64,000 bases of DNA. It comes from Gammaproteobacteria bacterium. Its GTDB lineage: Bacteria; Pseudomonadota; Gammaproteobacteria; Enterobacterales; Psychrobiaceae. A model generated the notes under the pieces. It was not told where the DNA came from, did not search any database, and saw only the letters and a program-made list of their open reading frames with translations. The DNA lies in NCBI GenBank assembly GCA_013214965.1, contig JABSRU010000014.1:1-64000 (forward strand), in the 5' to 3' direction. Shown here in pieces: positions 38,271 to 46,031 of this stretch; the first letter of the stretch is position 1; the number at the start of each line of letters is the position of its first letter. The translations under genes were made by a program, and so were the position numbers.

Positions 38271-38300
38271 TATAAACTAGTATTCGAGTACTAGTTTATA
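38271..38300. promoter_or_regulatory. Perfect 12-bp inverted repeat before the YkgJ gene
   Basis: TATAAACTAGTA and TACTAGTTTATA flank TTCGAG. The repeat ends 12 bases from the YkgJ start codon on the minus strand, so it may be an operator or a hairpin in the leader. The CTAG half-sites are 14 bases apart, unlike the TrpR operator (8). Confidence 0.45.
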
Positions 38301-38385
38301 TCAATCAACAGCAGCGATATATCACGTTTCACATATTTTAATTTTACGGGTACAATATTCTTTTCGGTTATTATCAGGAGCTCGT

Positions 38386-39408
38386 GTGGCTGCCCATTTT
38401 CAAGATCAAGATTTTCTCGCGTTTAGTCGTCGTCATCAATGGAGTATCGATCAACCTCTAGCATTCACTATAGATAACGGTACCGCCGTTGAAGTGTGGG
38501 ATACTGGGGTTATCGCATTTACACCTTCGACTGATACTACCTTTGATATTATTTTATCCAGTGGTGTTCATGGTAATGAAACGGCACCGATTGAAATCTG
38601 TAGTGAGTTGATAAATAAGATTATTGCGGGTGAACTGACCTTAACCACTCGTGTATTGTTTTTGTTTGGTAATCCGGCATCAATGAATATTGGTGAACGT
38701 TTTATTGAAGAAAATATGAACCGTTTATTTAGCGGTGCTCATTCAAAAGAACCTGGTTTAATTAATCGTGAGCGGATCCGTGCTAAAAAATTAGAACAAT
38801 ACGTTTCACGTTTTTATGGCGCAAACGATCAAGGGCGTGAGCGGATCCATTATGATTTGCATACCGCTATTCGTGGTTCTAAAAATGAAAAATTTGCCGT
38901 TTATCCTTTTCTTCATGGTGAAAAACATAATAAGCGTCAACTGCAAATTATGGCTGCTTGTGGTGTATCGACCATTTTATTGTCTGATAGTCCAACCACG
39001 ACCTTTAGCTATTTTTCATCTCGTCACTTTAACGCCCATGCTTTTACGGTCGAGTTGGGTAAAGTAAGACCGTTTGGTGAAAATGACATGACGCGTTTTA
39101 TCGAGGTTAAAGAAACATTAAAAGCGATGATCACTGGTCAAGACATGCAGTTGAGCGAGTTTGACGAGTCTGATTTTAACTTGTTTAAAGTGTGTCGGGT
39201 AATAGACAAGCACACCGATGACTTTACTTTTTACTTTGCAGACGATGTTGTTAATTTTACCAGCTTCCCCGTTGGCTTTAAATTAGCAACGGATGGTGAC
39301 ATCGATTATAAAATTAAAGATCAGGGTGAAGCCGTGGTGTTTCCTAATGCATTAGTCGCTAATGGTAATCGTGCTGTCTTGATGGTTATTCCGACTACAC
39401 TGCCTTAA
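38386..39408 (+). CDS. astE: Succinylglutamate desuccinylase
   Basis: A 340-residue zinc hydrolase that releases succinate from N-succinylglutamate, the last step of the AST arginine catabolic pathway. Visible motifs are SGVHGNETAPIE (zinc His and Glu), FLFGNPASM, NMNRLF, and HYDLHTAIRGS (zinc His). GTG at 38386 follows CAGGAG at a short but usable distance. The other ast genes are not in the window. It ends before a 12-bp-stem hairpin at 39432-39463. Confidence 0.93.
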   Translation: MAAHFQDQDFLAFSRRHQWSIDQPLAFTIDNGTAVEVWDTGVIAFTPSTDTTFDIILSSGVHGNETAPIEICSELINKIIAGELTLTTRVLFLFGNPASMNIGERFIEENMNRLFSGAHSKEPGLINRERIRAKKLEQYVSRFYGANDQGRERIHYDLHTAIRGSKNEKFAVYPFLHGEKHNKRQLQIMAACGVSTILLSDSPTTTFSYFSSRHFNAHAFTVELGKVRPFGENDMTRFIEVKETLKAMITGQDMQLSEFDESDFNLFKVCRVIDKHTDDFTFYFADDVVNFTSFPVGFKLATDGDIDYKIKDQGEAVVFPNALVANGNRAVLMVIPTTLP

Positions 39409-39431
39409 TCGCCCATATTTCCAGCAAAAAA

Positions 39432-39463
39432 AGCTAACTGTAAATATTATATTACAGTTAGCT
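39432..39463. terminator. Hairpin between astE and the keto acid dehydrogenase operon
   Basis: AGCTAACTGTAA and TTACAGTTAGCT form a 12-bp stem with an 8-base loop, 23 bases after the astE stop. An A-run precedes it but there is only a weak T-rich tail after it. Confidence 0.6.
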
Positions 39464-39624
39464 GCCTTTCTCGTGTTAAAACTTCTCTGATTTCTTGCTA
39501 AAATAATTGTCTCGAACTTTACGTAAAGGTAAAGTGTTGTGATGCTTAATAATAAATAAATTGTTGCGTTCACCACGGTTTCGTTTTTAACTGGTGGTAG
39601 GGTAATAAGACAATAAGGGTAATC

Positions 39625-40806
39625 ATGAATCAGCCACAGCAAAATATTGATGTTGTTTTTGAACCACAGTTCGTTAATAAAGACACATTGCGTATTCCCA
39701 CTCTTAAAGTATTACAGCAGGATGGTACGTTGTACCCTAATGCCATGATGCCAAATATCGATAAATCGCTCGCACTAAAAATATATGACACCATGGTGTT
39801 TATTCGCGTGCTCGATGAACGAATGGTTGCTTCGCAGCGCCAAGGGCGGATTAGCTTTTACATGACTTGTAAAGGTGAAGAAGCGTCGATTATTGGTAGT
39901 GCCGCTGGGTTAAGCGATGATGATATGATTATGGCGCAATATCGAGAGCAAGGGGCATTAGCTTTTCGTGGTTTTAGTTTAGAAAATTTTATGAATCAAA
40001 TGTTTTCTAACGCCAAGGACCTAGGGAAAGGGCGTCAAATGCCAATCCATTATGGGTCTAGCGAGCTTAACTATATGACGATATCTTCGCCATTAGCGAC
40101 TCAAATCCCACAAGCAACGGGATTCGCTTATGGTCAACGCTTACAAGGTCTCGATGCACTTACCCTGTGTTACTTTGGTGAGGGTGCTGCATCGGAAGGT
40201 GATTTTCATGCGGGTTTAAATATGGCAGCGGTGTTAAATTCCCCGACTATTTTTTATTGCCGTAATAATGGTTATGCGATATCAACTTCTATTGAAGACC
40301 AATATGCCGGTGATGGCATCGCACCACGTGGTGTTGGTTATGGCATTGAAACTATTCGAGTCGATGGTAATGACTGTTTAGCGGTCTTATTAGCGACCCA
40401 AAAAGCGCGTGCTTTCGCCCTTGAAAATAACAAGCCGGTATTAATTGAAGCCATGAGTTATCGCTTGGGCGCACATTCAACCTCTGATGATCCTAGTGGT
40501 TATCGTTCTAAAGAAGAGGAAGATTTATGGGCAGAGCTTGATGGGGTGATGCGATTTAGAAATTGGTTAGAGTTACAAGGCTGGTGGGATCAAGCGCAAG
40601 AAACAGCACTCTACGATAAATATCGTCAAGAGGTGTTAGCGCAGTTAAAAGTGTCAGAAAAAGTACCAACTCCGTTATTAGTTGAGTTGGTTTCTGATGT
40701 TTATAGTGATATTCCTACTCATTTGCAGCAACAGCTCGGTGATTTACGTCAACATCTTGCAAAATATCCTCAAGACTATCCTAAAACTTCGGGTGAGAAA
40801 CACTAA
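39625..40806 (+). CDS. bkdA1: 2-oxoisovalerate dehydrogenase E1 alpha subunit
   Basis: A 393-residue thiamine-diphosphate subunit. The ThDP motif region is [40 protein letters not shown] (GDF...NN pattern, split at AAVLN). The conserved phosphorylation-loop-like [17 protein letters not shown] is present. With E1 beta it decarboxylates branched-chain 2-keto acids from Val, Leu and Ile. Its stop overlaps the E1-beta start by one base, so the two are translationally coupled. First gene of the operon. Confidence 0.93.
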   Translation: MNQPQQNIDVVFEPQFVNKDTLRIPTLKVLQQDGTLYPNAMMPNIDKSLALKIYDTMVFIRVLDERMVASQRQGRISFYMTCKGEEASIIGSAAGLSDDDMIMAQYREQGALAFRGFSLENFMNQMFSNAKDLGKGRQMPIHYGSSELNYMTISSPLATQIPQATGFAYGQRLQGLDALTLCYFGEGAASEGDFHAGLNMAAVLNSPTIFYCRNNGYAISTSIEDQYAGDGIAPRGVGYGIETIRVDGNDCLAVLLATQKARAFALENNKPVLIEAMSYRLGAHSTSDDPSGYRSKEEEDLWAELDGVMRFRNWLELQGWWDQAQETALYDKYRQEVLAQLKVSEKVPTPLLVELVSDVYSDIPTHLQQQLGDLRQHLAKYPQDYPKTSGEKH

Positions 40807-41783
40807 TGGCACAAATGAATCTATTACATGCAATCAATAATGCACTTGATTTAGCAATGGCAGTAAATGACCGGGTGCTATGTTTTGGTGAAGATGTTGG
40901 TCATTTTGGCGGGGTGTTCCGTTCGACCAGTGGCTTACAAGATAAATATGGTAAGAATCGTTGTTTTAATACCCCGCTAACCGAACAGGGGATTATTGGT
41001 TTTGCTAATGGTTTGGCTGCACAAGGTGCCGTGCCAATTGCCGAAATTCAGTTTGCCGATTATATCTTCCCAGCCTTTGATCAGATAGTGAACGAAACCG
41101 CAAAATTCCGTTACCGTAGTGGTAATGAATTTAATGTTGGCTCGTTAGTGATTAGAACACCCTACGGCGGAGGTATTGCGGGTGGTTTATACCACTCTCA
41201 GTCACCCGAAGCTTATTTTACCGGTACCCCGGGGTTAAAAGTGGTGGTGCCTCGTAATCCTTATCAAGCGAAAGGGTTATTACTGGCGGCGATAAAAGAT
41301 GATAATCCGGTGATTTTCTTTGAACCTAAACGTTTATATCGCGCATCAATTGGTGAAGTCCCTGAAGAAGCTTATGAAATTGAGCTAGGTAAAGCAGAAG
41401 TGGTTACCATCGGTAGTGACATCACTTTACTAGGCTGGGGCGCGCAAATGGAAGTGATTGAAAAAGCAATGGAGCTTGCGAAAGCTGATGGAATTTCATG
41501 TGAGCTAATTGATCTAAGAACCTTATTACCGTGGGATGTTGAAACGGTTGCCACCTCGGTTACTAAAACAGGTCGTTTATTGATTAGTCACGAAGCGCCA
41601 TTAACAGGTGGCTTTGCCGGTGAAATTGCCGCAACAATTCAACAACAATGTTTTTTGCACCTTGAAGCACCAATTAATAGAATTTGTGGTCTAGATACGC
41701 CATACCCGTTAATTCAAGAGAAAGAATATGTTGCAGATCACTTGAAAATTTACGAAGGCATCAAAGCGACGATGAATTTTTAA
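40806..41783 (+). CDS. bkdA2: 2-oxoisovalerate dehydrogenase E1 beta subunit
   Basis: A 325-residue subunit with [13 protein letters not shown], the beta-type ThDP Glu in [17 protein letters not shown], the [15 protein letters not shown] motif, and the C-terminal [16 protein letters not shown] domain. It forms the alpha2beta2 E1 heterotetramer with the upstream product. The next gene, E2, follows after 222 bp, most of it a MITE-like element. Confidence 0.93.
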   Translation: MAQMNLLHAINNALDLAMAVNDRVLCFGEDVGHFGGVFRSTSGLQDKYGKNRCFNTPLTEQGIIGFANGLAAQGAVPIAEIQFADYIFPAFDQIVNETAKFRYRSGNEFNVGSLVIRTPYGGGIAGGLYHSQSPEAYFTGTPGLKVVVPRNPYQAKGLLLAAIKDDNPVIFFEPKRLYRASIGEVPEEAYEIELGKAEVVTIGSDITLLGWGAQMEVIEKAMELAKADGISCELIDLRTLLPWDVETVATSVTKTGRLLISHEAPLTGGFAGEIAATIQQQCFLHLEAPINRICGLDTPYPLIQEKEYVADHLKIYEGIKATMNF

Positions 41784-41793
41784 TCTCATTCTA

Positions 41794-41952
41794 ATACCAA
41801 TTTGATTAGGTTTGTGATCTTGTTGTGCACAGGAAAAATAAATGAATGCAAGGCGATTGATTGAGCAATAGCTCGCTATTTGGATTGAAAACAACGCAGT
41901 ATTCGTTAATTTTAACCCGCACAAGTGGGCAATAACTTTGTCAGATTGGTAT
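41794..41952. mobile_element. 159-bp MITE-like element inside the bkd operon
   Basis: The ends are 12-bp imperfect terminal inverted repeats, ATACCAATTTGA at 41794-41805 and TCAGATTGGTAT at 41941-41952 (11 of 12 matching). It contains no open frame of its own, and the flanking TA suggests a TA-type target duplication. It fills most of the 222 bp between E1-beta and E2 and has no other copy in the window that I can see. Confidence 0.6.
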
Positions 41953-42005
41953 AACAAATAATAATGAGCGGCATGATTGCTCAAGCGTGTTAAGGAATAA
42001 GTGTA

Positions 42006-43565
42006 ATGGCACAAGATTTTTTATTACCGGATATTGGTGAAGGCATTATTGAATGCGAATTGGTTGAATGGTTAGTGGTCGAAGGCGAAAGGGTGGTAGA
42101 AGATCAGCCAGTAGCCGATGTGATGACCGATAAAGCATTAGTTCAAATTCCATCAATGCATAATGGTGTCGTGACCCGTTTGTATTATAAAAAAGGTGAA
42201 ATAGCTAAAGTACATGCGCCTCTATTCTCGATTGAAGCCGATGACATTGCCGCTGTTGAAGCGAGCTCTAGTGATACCGTGCTCGATGGTGCAATAGCCT
42301 GTAGTGGTTTAATTAAAGAATTTAACCTGCCAGATATTGGTGAGGGAATTGTTGAGTGTGAAGTGGTTGATTGGTTCGTACAAGTGGGTGATGTGATAGA
42401 AGAAGATCAACCAATAGCTGATGTCATGACCGATAAAGCGTTGGTGCAAATTCCAGCAATGGAAGCCGGTGTTATTACCGAATTATTTTGTAAAAAAGGC
42501 GGCGTAGCCAAAGTGCATGCACCGTTGTTTAGCTATCGGGTTAGCGGCAGTGAAGGTGACGACAGTGTTGCAGTTCAAGCTGACACTCAGATAAGCTCTG
42601 TGGCATCACAACGCGACCGCACGGTTAATAATCAAAAAGCACTGGCCAGTCCGGCTGTTCGCCGTGTTGCCCGTGAATTAAATATCGATTTGAGCCAAGT
42701 AACAGGTTCAGGAAAGAACGGCCGAGTCTATAAAGAAGATGTCATGGCATTTAATGACAGTACTAATACCAGTAGTAATATCGGTGCTAGTGTGAGTAGT
42801 GAGCACACGACTGTTGAGCAGCCGAGCAAGCAGACGAATGTCAACTCAACCGTTGAACAGACATCATATGTTGAGCCATTAAAAGGGATTAAAGCGGCGA
42901 TGGCACGGCAAATGGTGGCATCAGTTTCAACGATTCCTCACTTTACCTATTGTGAAGAAATTGACATGACTGAATTAGTCGCGCTGCGTGCTAAATTAAA
43001 GCCTAAATACCAAGAGCAGGGCATCAAATTGACGATGATGCCATTTTTTGTCAAAGCGATGTCATTAGCGATCAAAGAATTTCCAATTCTCAATAGTCAA
43101 TTAAATGATAATGCGGATGAGATTCGATATTTTAGCAATCATAATATTGGGATGGCGGTTGATAGTAAGATTGGTCTGTTAGTGCCTAATGTTAAGGCGG
43201 TGCAAAATCTATCGATTATTGATGTTGCTAATGAAGTCACGCGGTTAACTGATTCTGCTCGACAGGGGCGGCTAAGCCAAACAGATCTTAGCGGTGGTAC
43301 TATTACCATCTCTAACATTGGCGCATTAGGTGGCACAGTGGCGACGCCTATTATCAATAAACCCGAAGTGGCGATTGTCGCGTTAGGTAAGTTACAAACC
43401 CTGCCACGTTTTGCTGCAGATGGTTCAGTTGAAGCGCGTAAAATTATGCAAGTGAGTTGGTCTGGCGATCATCGTGTGATTGATGGTGCTACCATTGCTC
43501 GATTCTGTAATTTGTGGAAATCGTACTTAGAAGACCCTGCATCGATGTTAATGGCAATGTCTTAA
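42006..43565 (+). CDS. bkdB: Lipoamide acyltransferase E2 of branched-chain keto acid dehydrogenase
   Basis: A 519-residue core subunit. Two lipoyl domains lie at about 1-75 and 105-180, with lipoyl Lys43 and Lys144, each in MTDKALVQIP. A peripheral-subunit-binding domain (ASPAVRRVARELNIDLSQVTG) is at about 214-235, and the catalytic domain carries DHRVIDGATIARF near the end. It transfers the acyl group from lipoamide to CoA. Most bacterial branched-chain E2 chains have one lipoyl domain; two is the less common arrangement. E3 is not in the operon. ATG at 42006 follows TAAGGAAT. Confidence 0.93.
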   Translation: MAQDFLLPDIGEGIIECELVEWLVVEGERVVEDQPVADVMTDKALVQIPSMHNGVVTRLYYKKGEIAKVHAPLFSIEADDIAAVEASSSDTVLDGAIACSGLIKEFNLPDIGEGIVECEVVDWFVQVGDVIEEDQPIADVMTDKALVQIPAMEAGVITELFCKKGGVAKVHAPLFSYRVSGSEGDDSVAVQADTQISSVASQRDRTVNNQKALASPAVRRVARELNIDLSQVTGSGKNGRVYKEDVMAFNDSTNTSSNIGASVSSEHTTVEQPSKQTNVNSTVEQTSYVEPLKGIKAAMARQMVASVSTIPHFTYCEEIDMTELVALRAKLKPKYQEQGIKLTMMPFFVKAMSLAIKEFPILNSQLNDNADEIRYFSNHNIGMAVDSKIGLLVPNVKAVQNLSIIDVANEVTRLTDSARQGRLSQTDLSGGTITISNIGALGGTVATPIINKPEVAIVALGKLQTLPRFAADGSVEARKIMQVSWSGDHRVIDGATIARFCNLWKSYLEDPASMLMAMS

Positions 43566-43574
43566 TACTGTATC

Positions 43575-43607
43575 GAATAAAGGAATAGTAGAAATGTTCC
43601 TTTATTC
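43575..43607. terminator. Hairpin after the E2 gene, shared with the converging small gene
   Basis: GAATAAAGGAA and TTCCTTTATTC form an 11-bp stem with an 11-base loop. It begins ten bases after the E2 stop and overlaps the stop codon of the converging gene at 43602. Confidence 0.6.
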
Positions 43608-43817
43608 AATATTGATTGCGCCAATGTATTCGTATTCAATCTGTTGACTAATCAATTCTGGTGGCAATGAGATTTCTAATACTGGCCGCTCTAAATAGAG
43701 CTTAATGACTCGTTGATTGGTCTTGGATAATCCAATACTAATACCAACGACACCGGGAGTTGATAGGGCAATCGTTTCAATCATTAATAATTTTTGCTCT
43801 AAAAAATCATTCATCAT
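43602..43817 (-). CDS. Small protein resembling the protease N-terminal domain
   Basis: A predicted 71-residue protein (MMNDFLEQKLLMIETIALST...), no signal peptide. Its segment GVVGISIGLSKTN ... YEYIGAINIE aligns with NAIGIGYKETN ... VEDIGVINAE in residues 31-89 of the protease encoded at 44763. It therefore looks like a free-standing copy of that domain, perhaps a modulator or inhibitor. The frame is open to 43859, but that start has no ribosome site and precedes a terminator-like hairpin; ATG 43817 or 43814 is preferred. Function unknown. Confidence 0.55.
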   Translation of the reverse strand: MMNDFLEQKLLMIETIALSTPGVVGISIGLSKTNQRVIKLYLERPVLEISLPPELISQQIEYEYIGAINIE

Positions 43818-43836
43818 ATGCTCGATTTTAAATAAA

Positions 43837-43860
43837 GATGGGCAGCTCTCGCTCCCCATC
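43837..43860 (-). terminator. Terminator-like hairpin after the 294-residue gene
   Basis: GATGGG and CCCATC, with inner AGC/GCT pairing, make a stem-loop whose minus-strand 3' side continues TTTATTT. It starts nine bases after the stop codon at 43869 and would separate the small downstream gene from its operon, or attenuate it. Confidence 0.55.
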
Positions 43861-43868
43861 TAGGTTAG

Positions 43869-44753
43869 TTAAGACACAATAATATGCGGAACACAGACCT
43901 TATTAGCGCCGGTGGAAAAATCTACTTTAGCAGCGGAACCTCCTCCTTGTGCTCTTACATACAGCTTGACCGAACACACCACAGCGACCCAATCATTTTT
44001 ACCCAGTAAAGCTGAATAGTTAGTGTATCGTGTATCATCCAAGCGTCGATTAAGGTTAACATTATCCTTATTAATATTGACCATATTAACCGATCTTAAT
44101 CCTTTCCAGTTATACTGGAAAACATTGGTTTGAGCCGATATTTTCACTTGAGAATTCTTACAGTTGTACCATTTATCATTGGCTTTAGCGATATAATAAC
44201 CTCTAAACACAAATCTTGGTTTAATGGCATAAAAGCGGCTTTGCGAAGGTCTAAACCAAAAGACCCAAGTTGCTTTACGCCAACGTGTCGCTCGGCCTCC
44301 GGTACAGCCCCAGCCCGAGCCAGTAGCATGAGTTCTAAGGTTTTTACAGGTACCGCCGCCAATAACAGCTTGCGCGTTTAGGTCGTTGTCTTGAGCTATC
44401 TCACCTGACCAAGACGGCGTAATTAATTGGGTGTCTTCGGGTAAAAAACCACTGTCTAAATCGAGTTCACTGGCGTCAAGTAACTCATGTGATTGTTCAG
44501 TCATCAATTGATCTAATGCATCAAATGCTTGCTCATCATCTGCGCAGGTTTGTTGCTCCATCGCAGATAATTTGTCGATATCTAATCCTAGAGCGCTCAA
44601 TGATGATTCATTGCAGGAGGTCTGACAGCTTGCATCATTGCTATCATCTTGTATGTCGACCATCGATTGCGCCATTTCTGCATCATTTTCAATTTGGAGC
44701 TCAGCAATCAATTGTTGATGTAAATCTTGTATTTCGGTTGGGATATTCATCAT
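43869..44753 (-). CDS. Bipartite acidic/basic protein, unknown function
   Basis: A 294-residue protein not recognised as any family. Residues 1-130 are strongly acidic, with only one Lys/Arg (Lys61), and contain Cys43, Cys47 and Cys70. Residues 131-294 begin IGGGTCKN and carry about 25 Lys/Arg against about six acidic residues, many Trp/Tyr/Phe (KATWVFWFRPSQSRFY), and Cys136, 150, 198, 260 and 287. No signal peptide is visible. The plan looks like an acidic propiece shielding a cationic domain. It follows the protease gene by nine bases. ATG 44753 or 44750 are both possible after AAGGAAATT. Confidence 0.6.
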   Translation of the reverse strand: MMNIPTEIQDLHQQLIAELQIENDAEMAQSMVDIQDDSNDASCQTSCNESSLSALGLDIDKLSAMEQQTCADDEQAFDALDQLMTEQSHELLDASELDLDSGFLPEDTQLITPSWSGEIAQDNDLNAQAVIGGGTCKNLRTHATGSGWGCTGGRATRWRKATWVFWFRPSQSRFYAIKPRFVFRGYYIAKANDKWYNCKNSQVKISAQTNVFQYNWKGLRSVNMVNINKDNVNLNRRLDDTRYTNYSALLGKNDWVAVVCSVKLYVRAQGGGSAAKVDFSTGANKVCVPHIIVS

Positions 44754-44762
44754 AATTTCCTT

Positions 44763-45695
44763 TTATTGGGTCAGTAAATCAACTTTTAATGCCATCATTA
44801 CGTTATGGATGTTATTAAAAATAGTGACTTGGCTTGAGCCTGCAAACAACAGGCCGACAGCGTTACGATTAGCACGATTTAAGAGCAATGAACCGGAATC
44901 TCCACCATTGGACATGTCTCTGGTCATAAATTGATTTTTGAAGTAAGCAATGCGTCCGGCGCCATAATTAACGGCCACCGTGCTGTCAATCGCGATGACT
45001 TTGTTGGCCGTTGTGCCCGTGGTACGGCCTGTTTTAATGACATCCATATTTAACGTTGCTTCTTGGCTGCCTTTTGGGATCCCTAAACGATGAATAGACC
45101 CCATGATCAGCCGTTGATCGAGTGGCTTGGCAATCGCGGCATCAACTAAGTTGTAGTTGGCTACACTGCCAAATTTTATCGGCACAAACTTGCTCAATTT
45201 AGCAATGCGGTCGCGCGGGCTTACGCCACCATCAACTCGGCCGGGTTGAATGATCGCATCACCAATCTTGGCGTTATTGCTATTGGCTAAAACATGATTA
45301 TTACTTAAGATGTAAAAGCGTCCGGGGTAACAGTTATCACGGACAATACCACCGAAGGTGCCAGCTGTTATTTTATAGTGACCAATACTGAATCCAGGTT
45401 TGGCTGGGCGCGTTTTTGCCGTATTAGGCTCGGCATTAATAACTCCGATATCTTCAACATCGGTTTTTATGCCATTAATCGTGTGAGGAACAACTTGGGT
45501 TTTAGCAAGAGCTTTCGTTGGTAGCTTCTGTTGCACAAACACCTTAATACAGAGTTCGTCGGTGACTTTATTGTTGGTTTCTTTGTAACCAATACCGATC
45601 GCATTAACATTCTCTAAACTAAATAGACTTATTTCGTTATCGTCTTTAACGTCCTGTATTTCATTAATTCGATCTTGGTCATCTTGTGAGTTCAT
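44763..45695 (-). CDS. Trypsin-fold serine protease (NAL1-like), no signal peptide
   Basis: A 310-residue protein with the chymotrypsin triad: His134 in ILSNNHVLAN, Asp185 in NLVDAAIAKP, and Ser267 in GGDSGSLLL. An N-terminal domain (about residues 25-90; VNAIGIGYKETN) precedes it; similar domains occur in plant NAL1-like and bacterial trypsin-fold proteins. I see no signal peptide or membrane segment, so it may act in the cytoplasm or leave by another route. ATG 45695 follows TGGAGA; the open frame extends to 45824. The putative propeptide domain is duplicated in the small gene at 43602. A sigma-54-like promoter lies about 100 bp upstream. Confidence 0.75.
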   Translation of the reverse strand: MNSQDDQDRINEIQDVKDDNEISLFSLENVNAIGIGYKETNNKVTDELCIKVFVQQKLPTKALAKTQVVPHTINGIKTDVEDIGVINAEPNTAKTRPAKPGFSIGHYKITAGTFGGIVRDNCYPGRFYILSNNHVLANSNNAKIGDAIIQPGRVDGGVSPRDRIAKLSKFVPIKFGSVANYNLVDAAIAKPLDQRLIMGSIHRLGIPKGSQEATLNMDVIKTGRTTGTTANKVIAIDSTVAVNYGAGRIAYFKNQFMTRDMSNGGDSGSLLLNRANRNAVGLLFAGSSQVTIFNNIHNVMMALKVDLLTQ

Positions 45696-45790
45696 TACAA
45701 TTCTCCATCTGTTATAAACAATGCGCAACCAAAGCCTGACACTTTTATTGCGGTTTTCCGCAGCGACTTTAAGCAGCGGGTATAACAGTA

Positions 45791-45808
45791 TTGAAAAATA
45801 CGTGCCAA
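45791..45808 (-). promoter_or_regulatory. Sigma-54-like promoter for the protease group
   Basis: On the minus strand, TTGGCACG then TATTTTTCAA. The -24 element TGGCAC is perfect and the spacing fits, but the -12 element is TTTC where TTGC is expected (one mismatch). The predicted start gives a leader of about 85 bases. The adjacent divergent gene encodes a sigma-54 activator. Confidence 0.5.
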
Positions 45809-45869
45809 AATTATTATTTAGCAATAACAGTAGGTTATTTTTTTGCGGTCGAAACAGCTATGTTATTGA

Positions 45870-45884
45870 CATGTTAATAACATG
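45870..45884. promoter_or_regulatory. 15-bp palindrome in the divergent promoter
   Basis: CATGTTAATAACATG is a perfect palindrome about one central A. It overlaps a TTGACA (45866-45871) that could be a -35 box for the activator gene. It is a candidate site for the activator's own regulation or an enhancer-like upstream site for the minus-strand promoter. Confidence 0.4.
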
Positions 45885-46031
45885 GCTAAAAATAAGTGAT
45901 CAAACACTGTGTGATCGTTCGAAATTTGTACTATCATGCTGTTATATGCAGATGATTATGTTTTAGTACTTAATTCAGGCTGAGCTTAACCGAGTACGAC
46001 TAAATCATCTCATTTGAATTAGGAGCATGAT

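Noticed and set aside
38271-38300. TrpR operator suggested by paired CTAG
   Set aside because: The CTAG cores are 14 bases apart; the TrpR operator has them eight apart, and the gene is unrelated to tryptophan.
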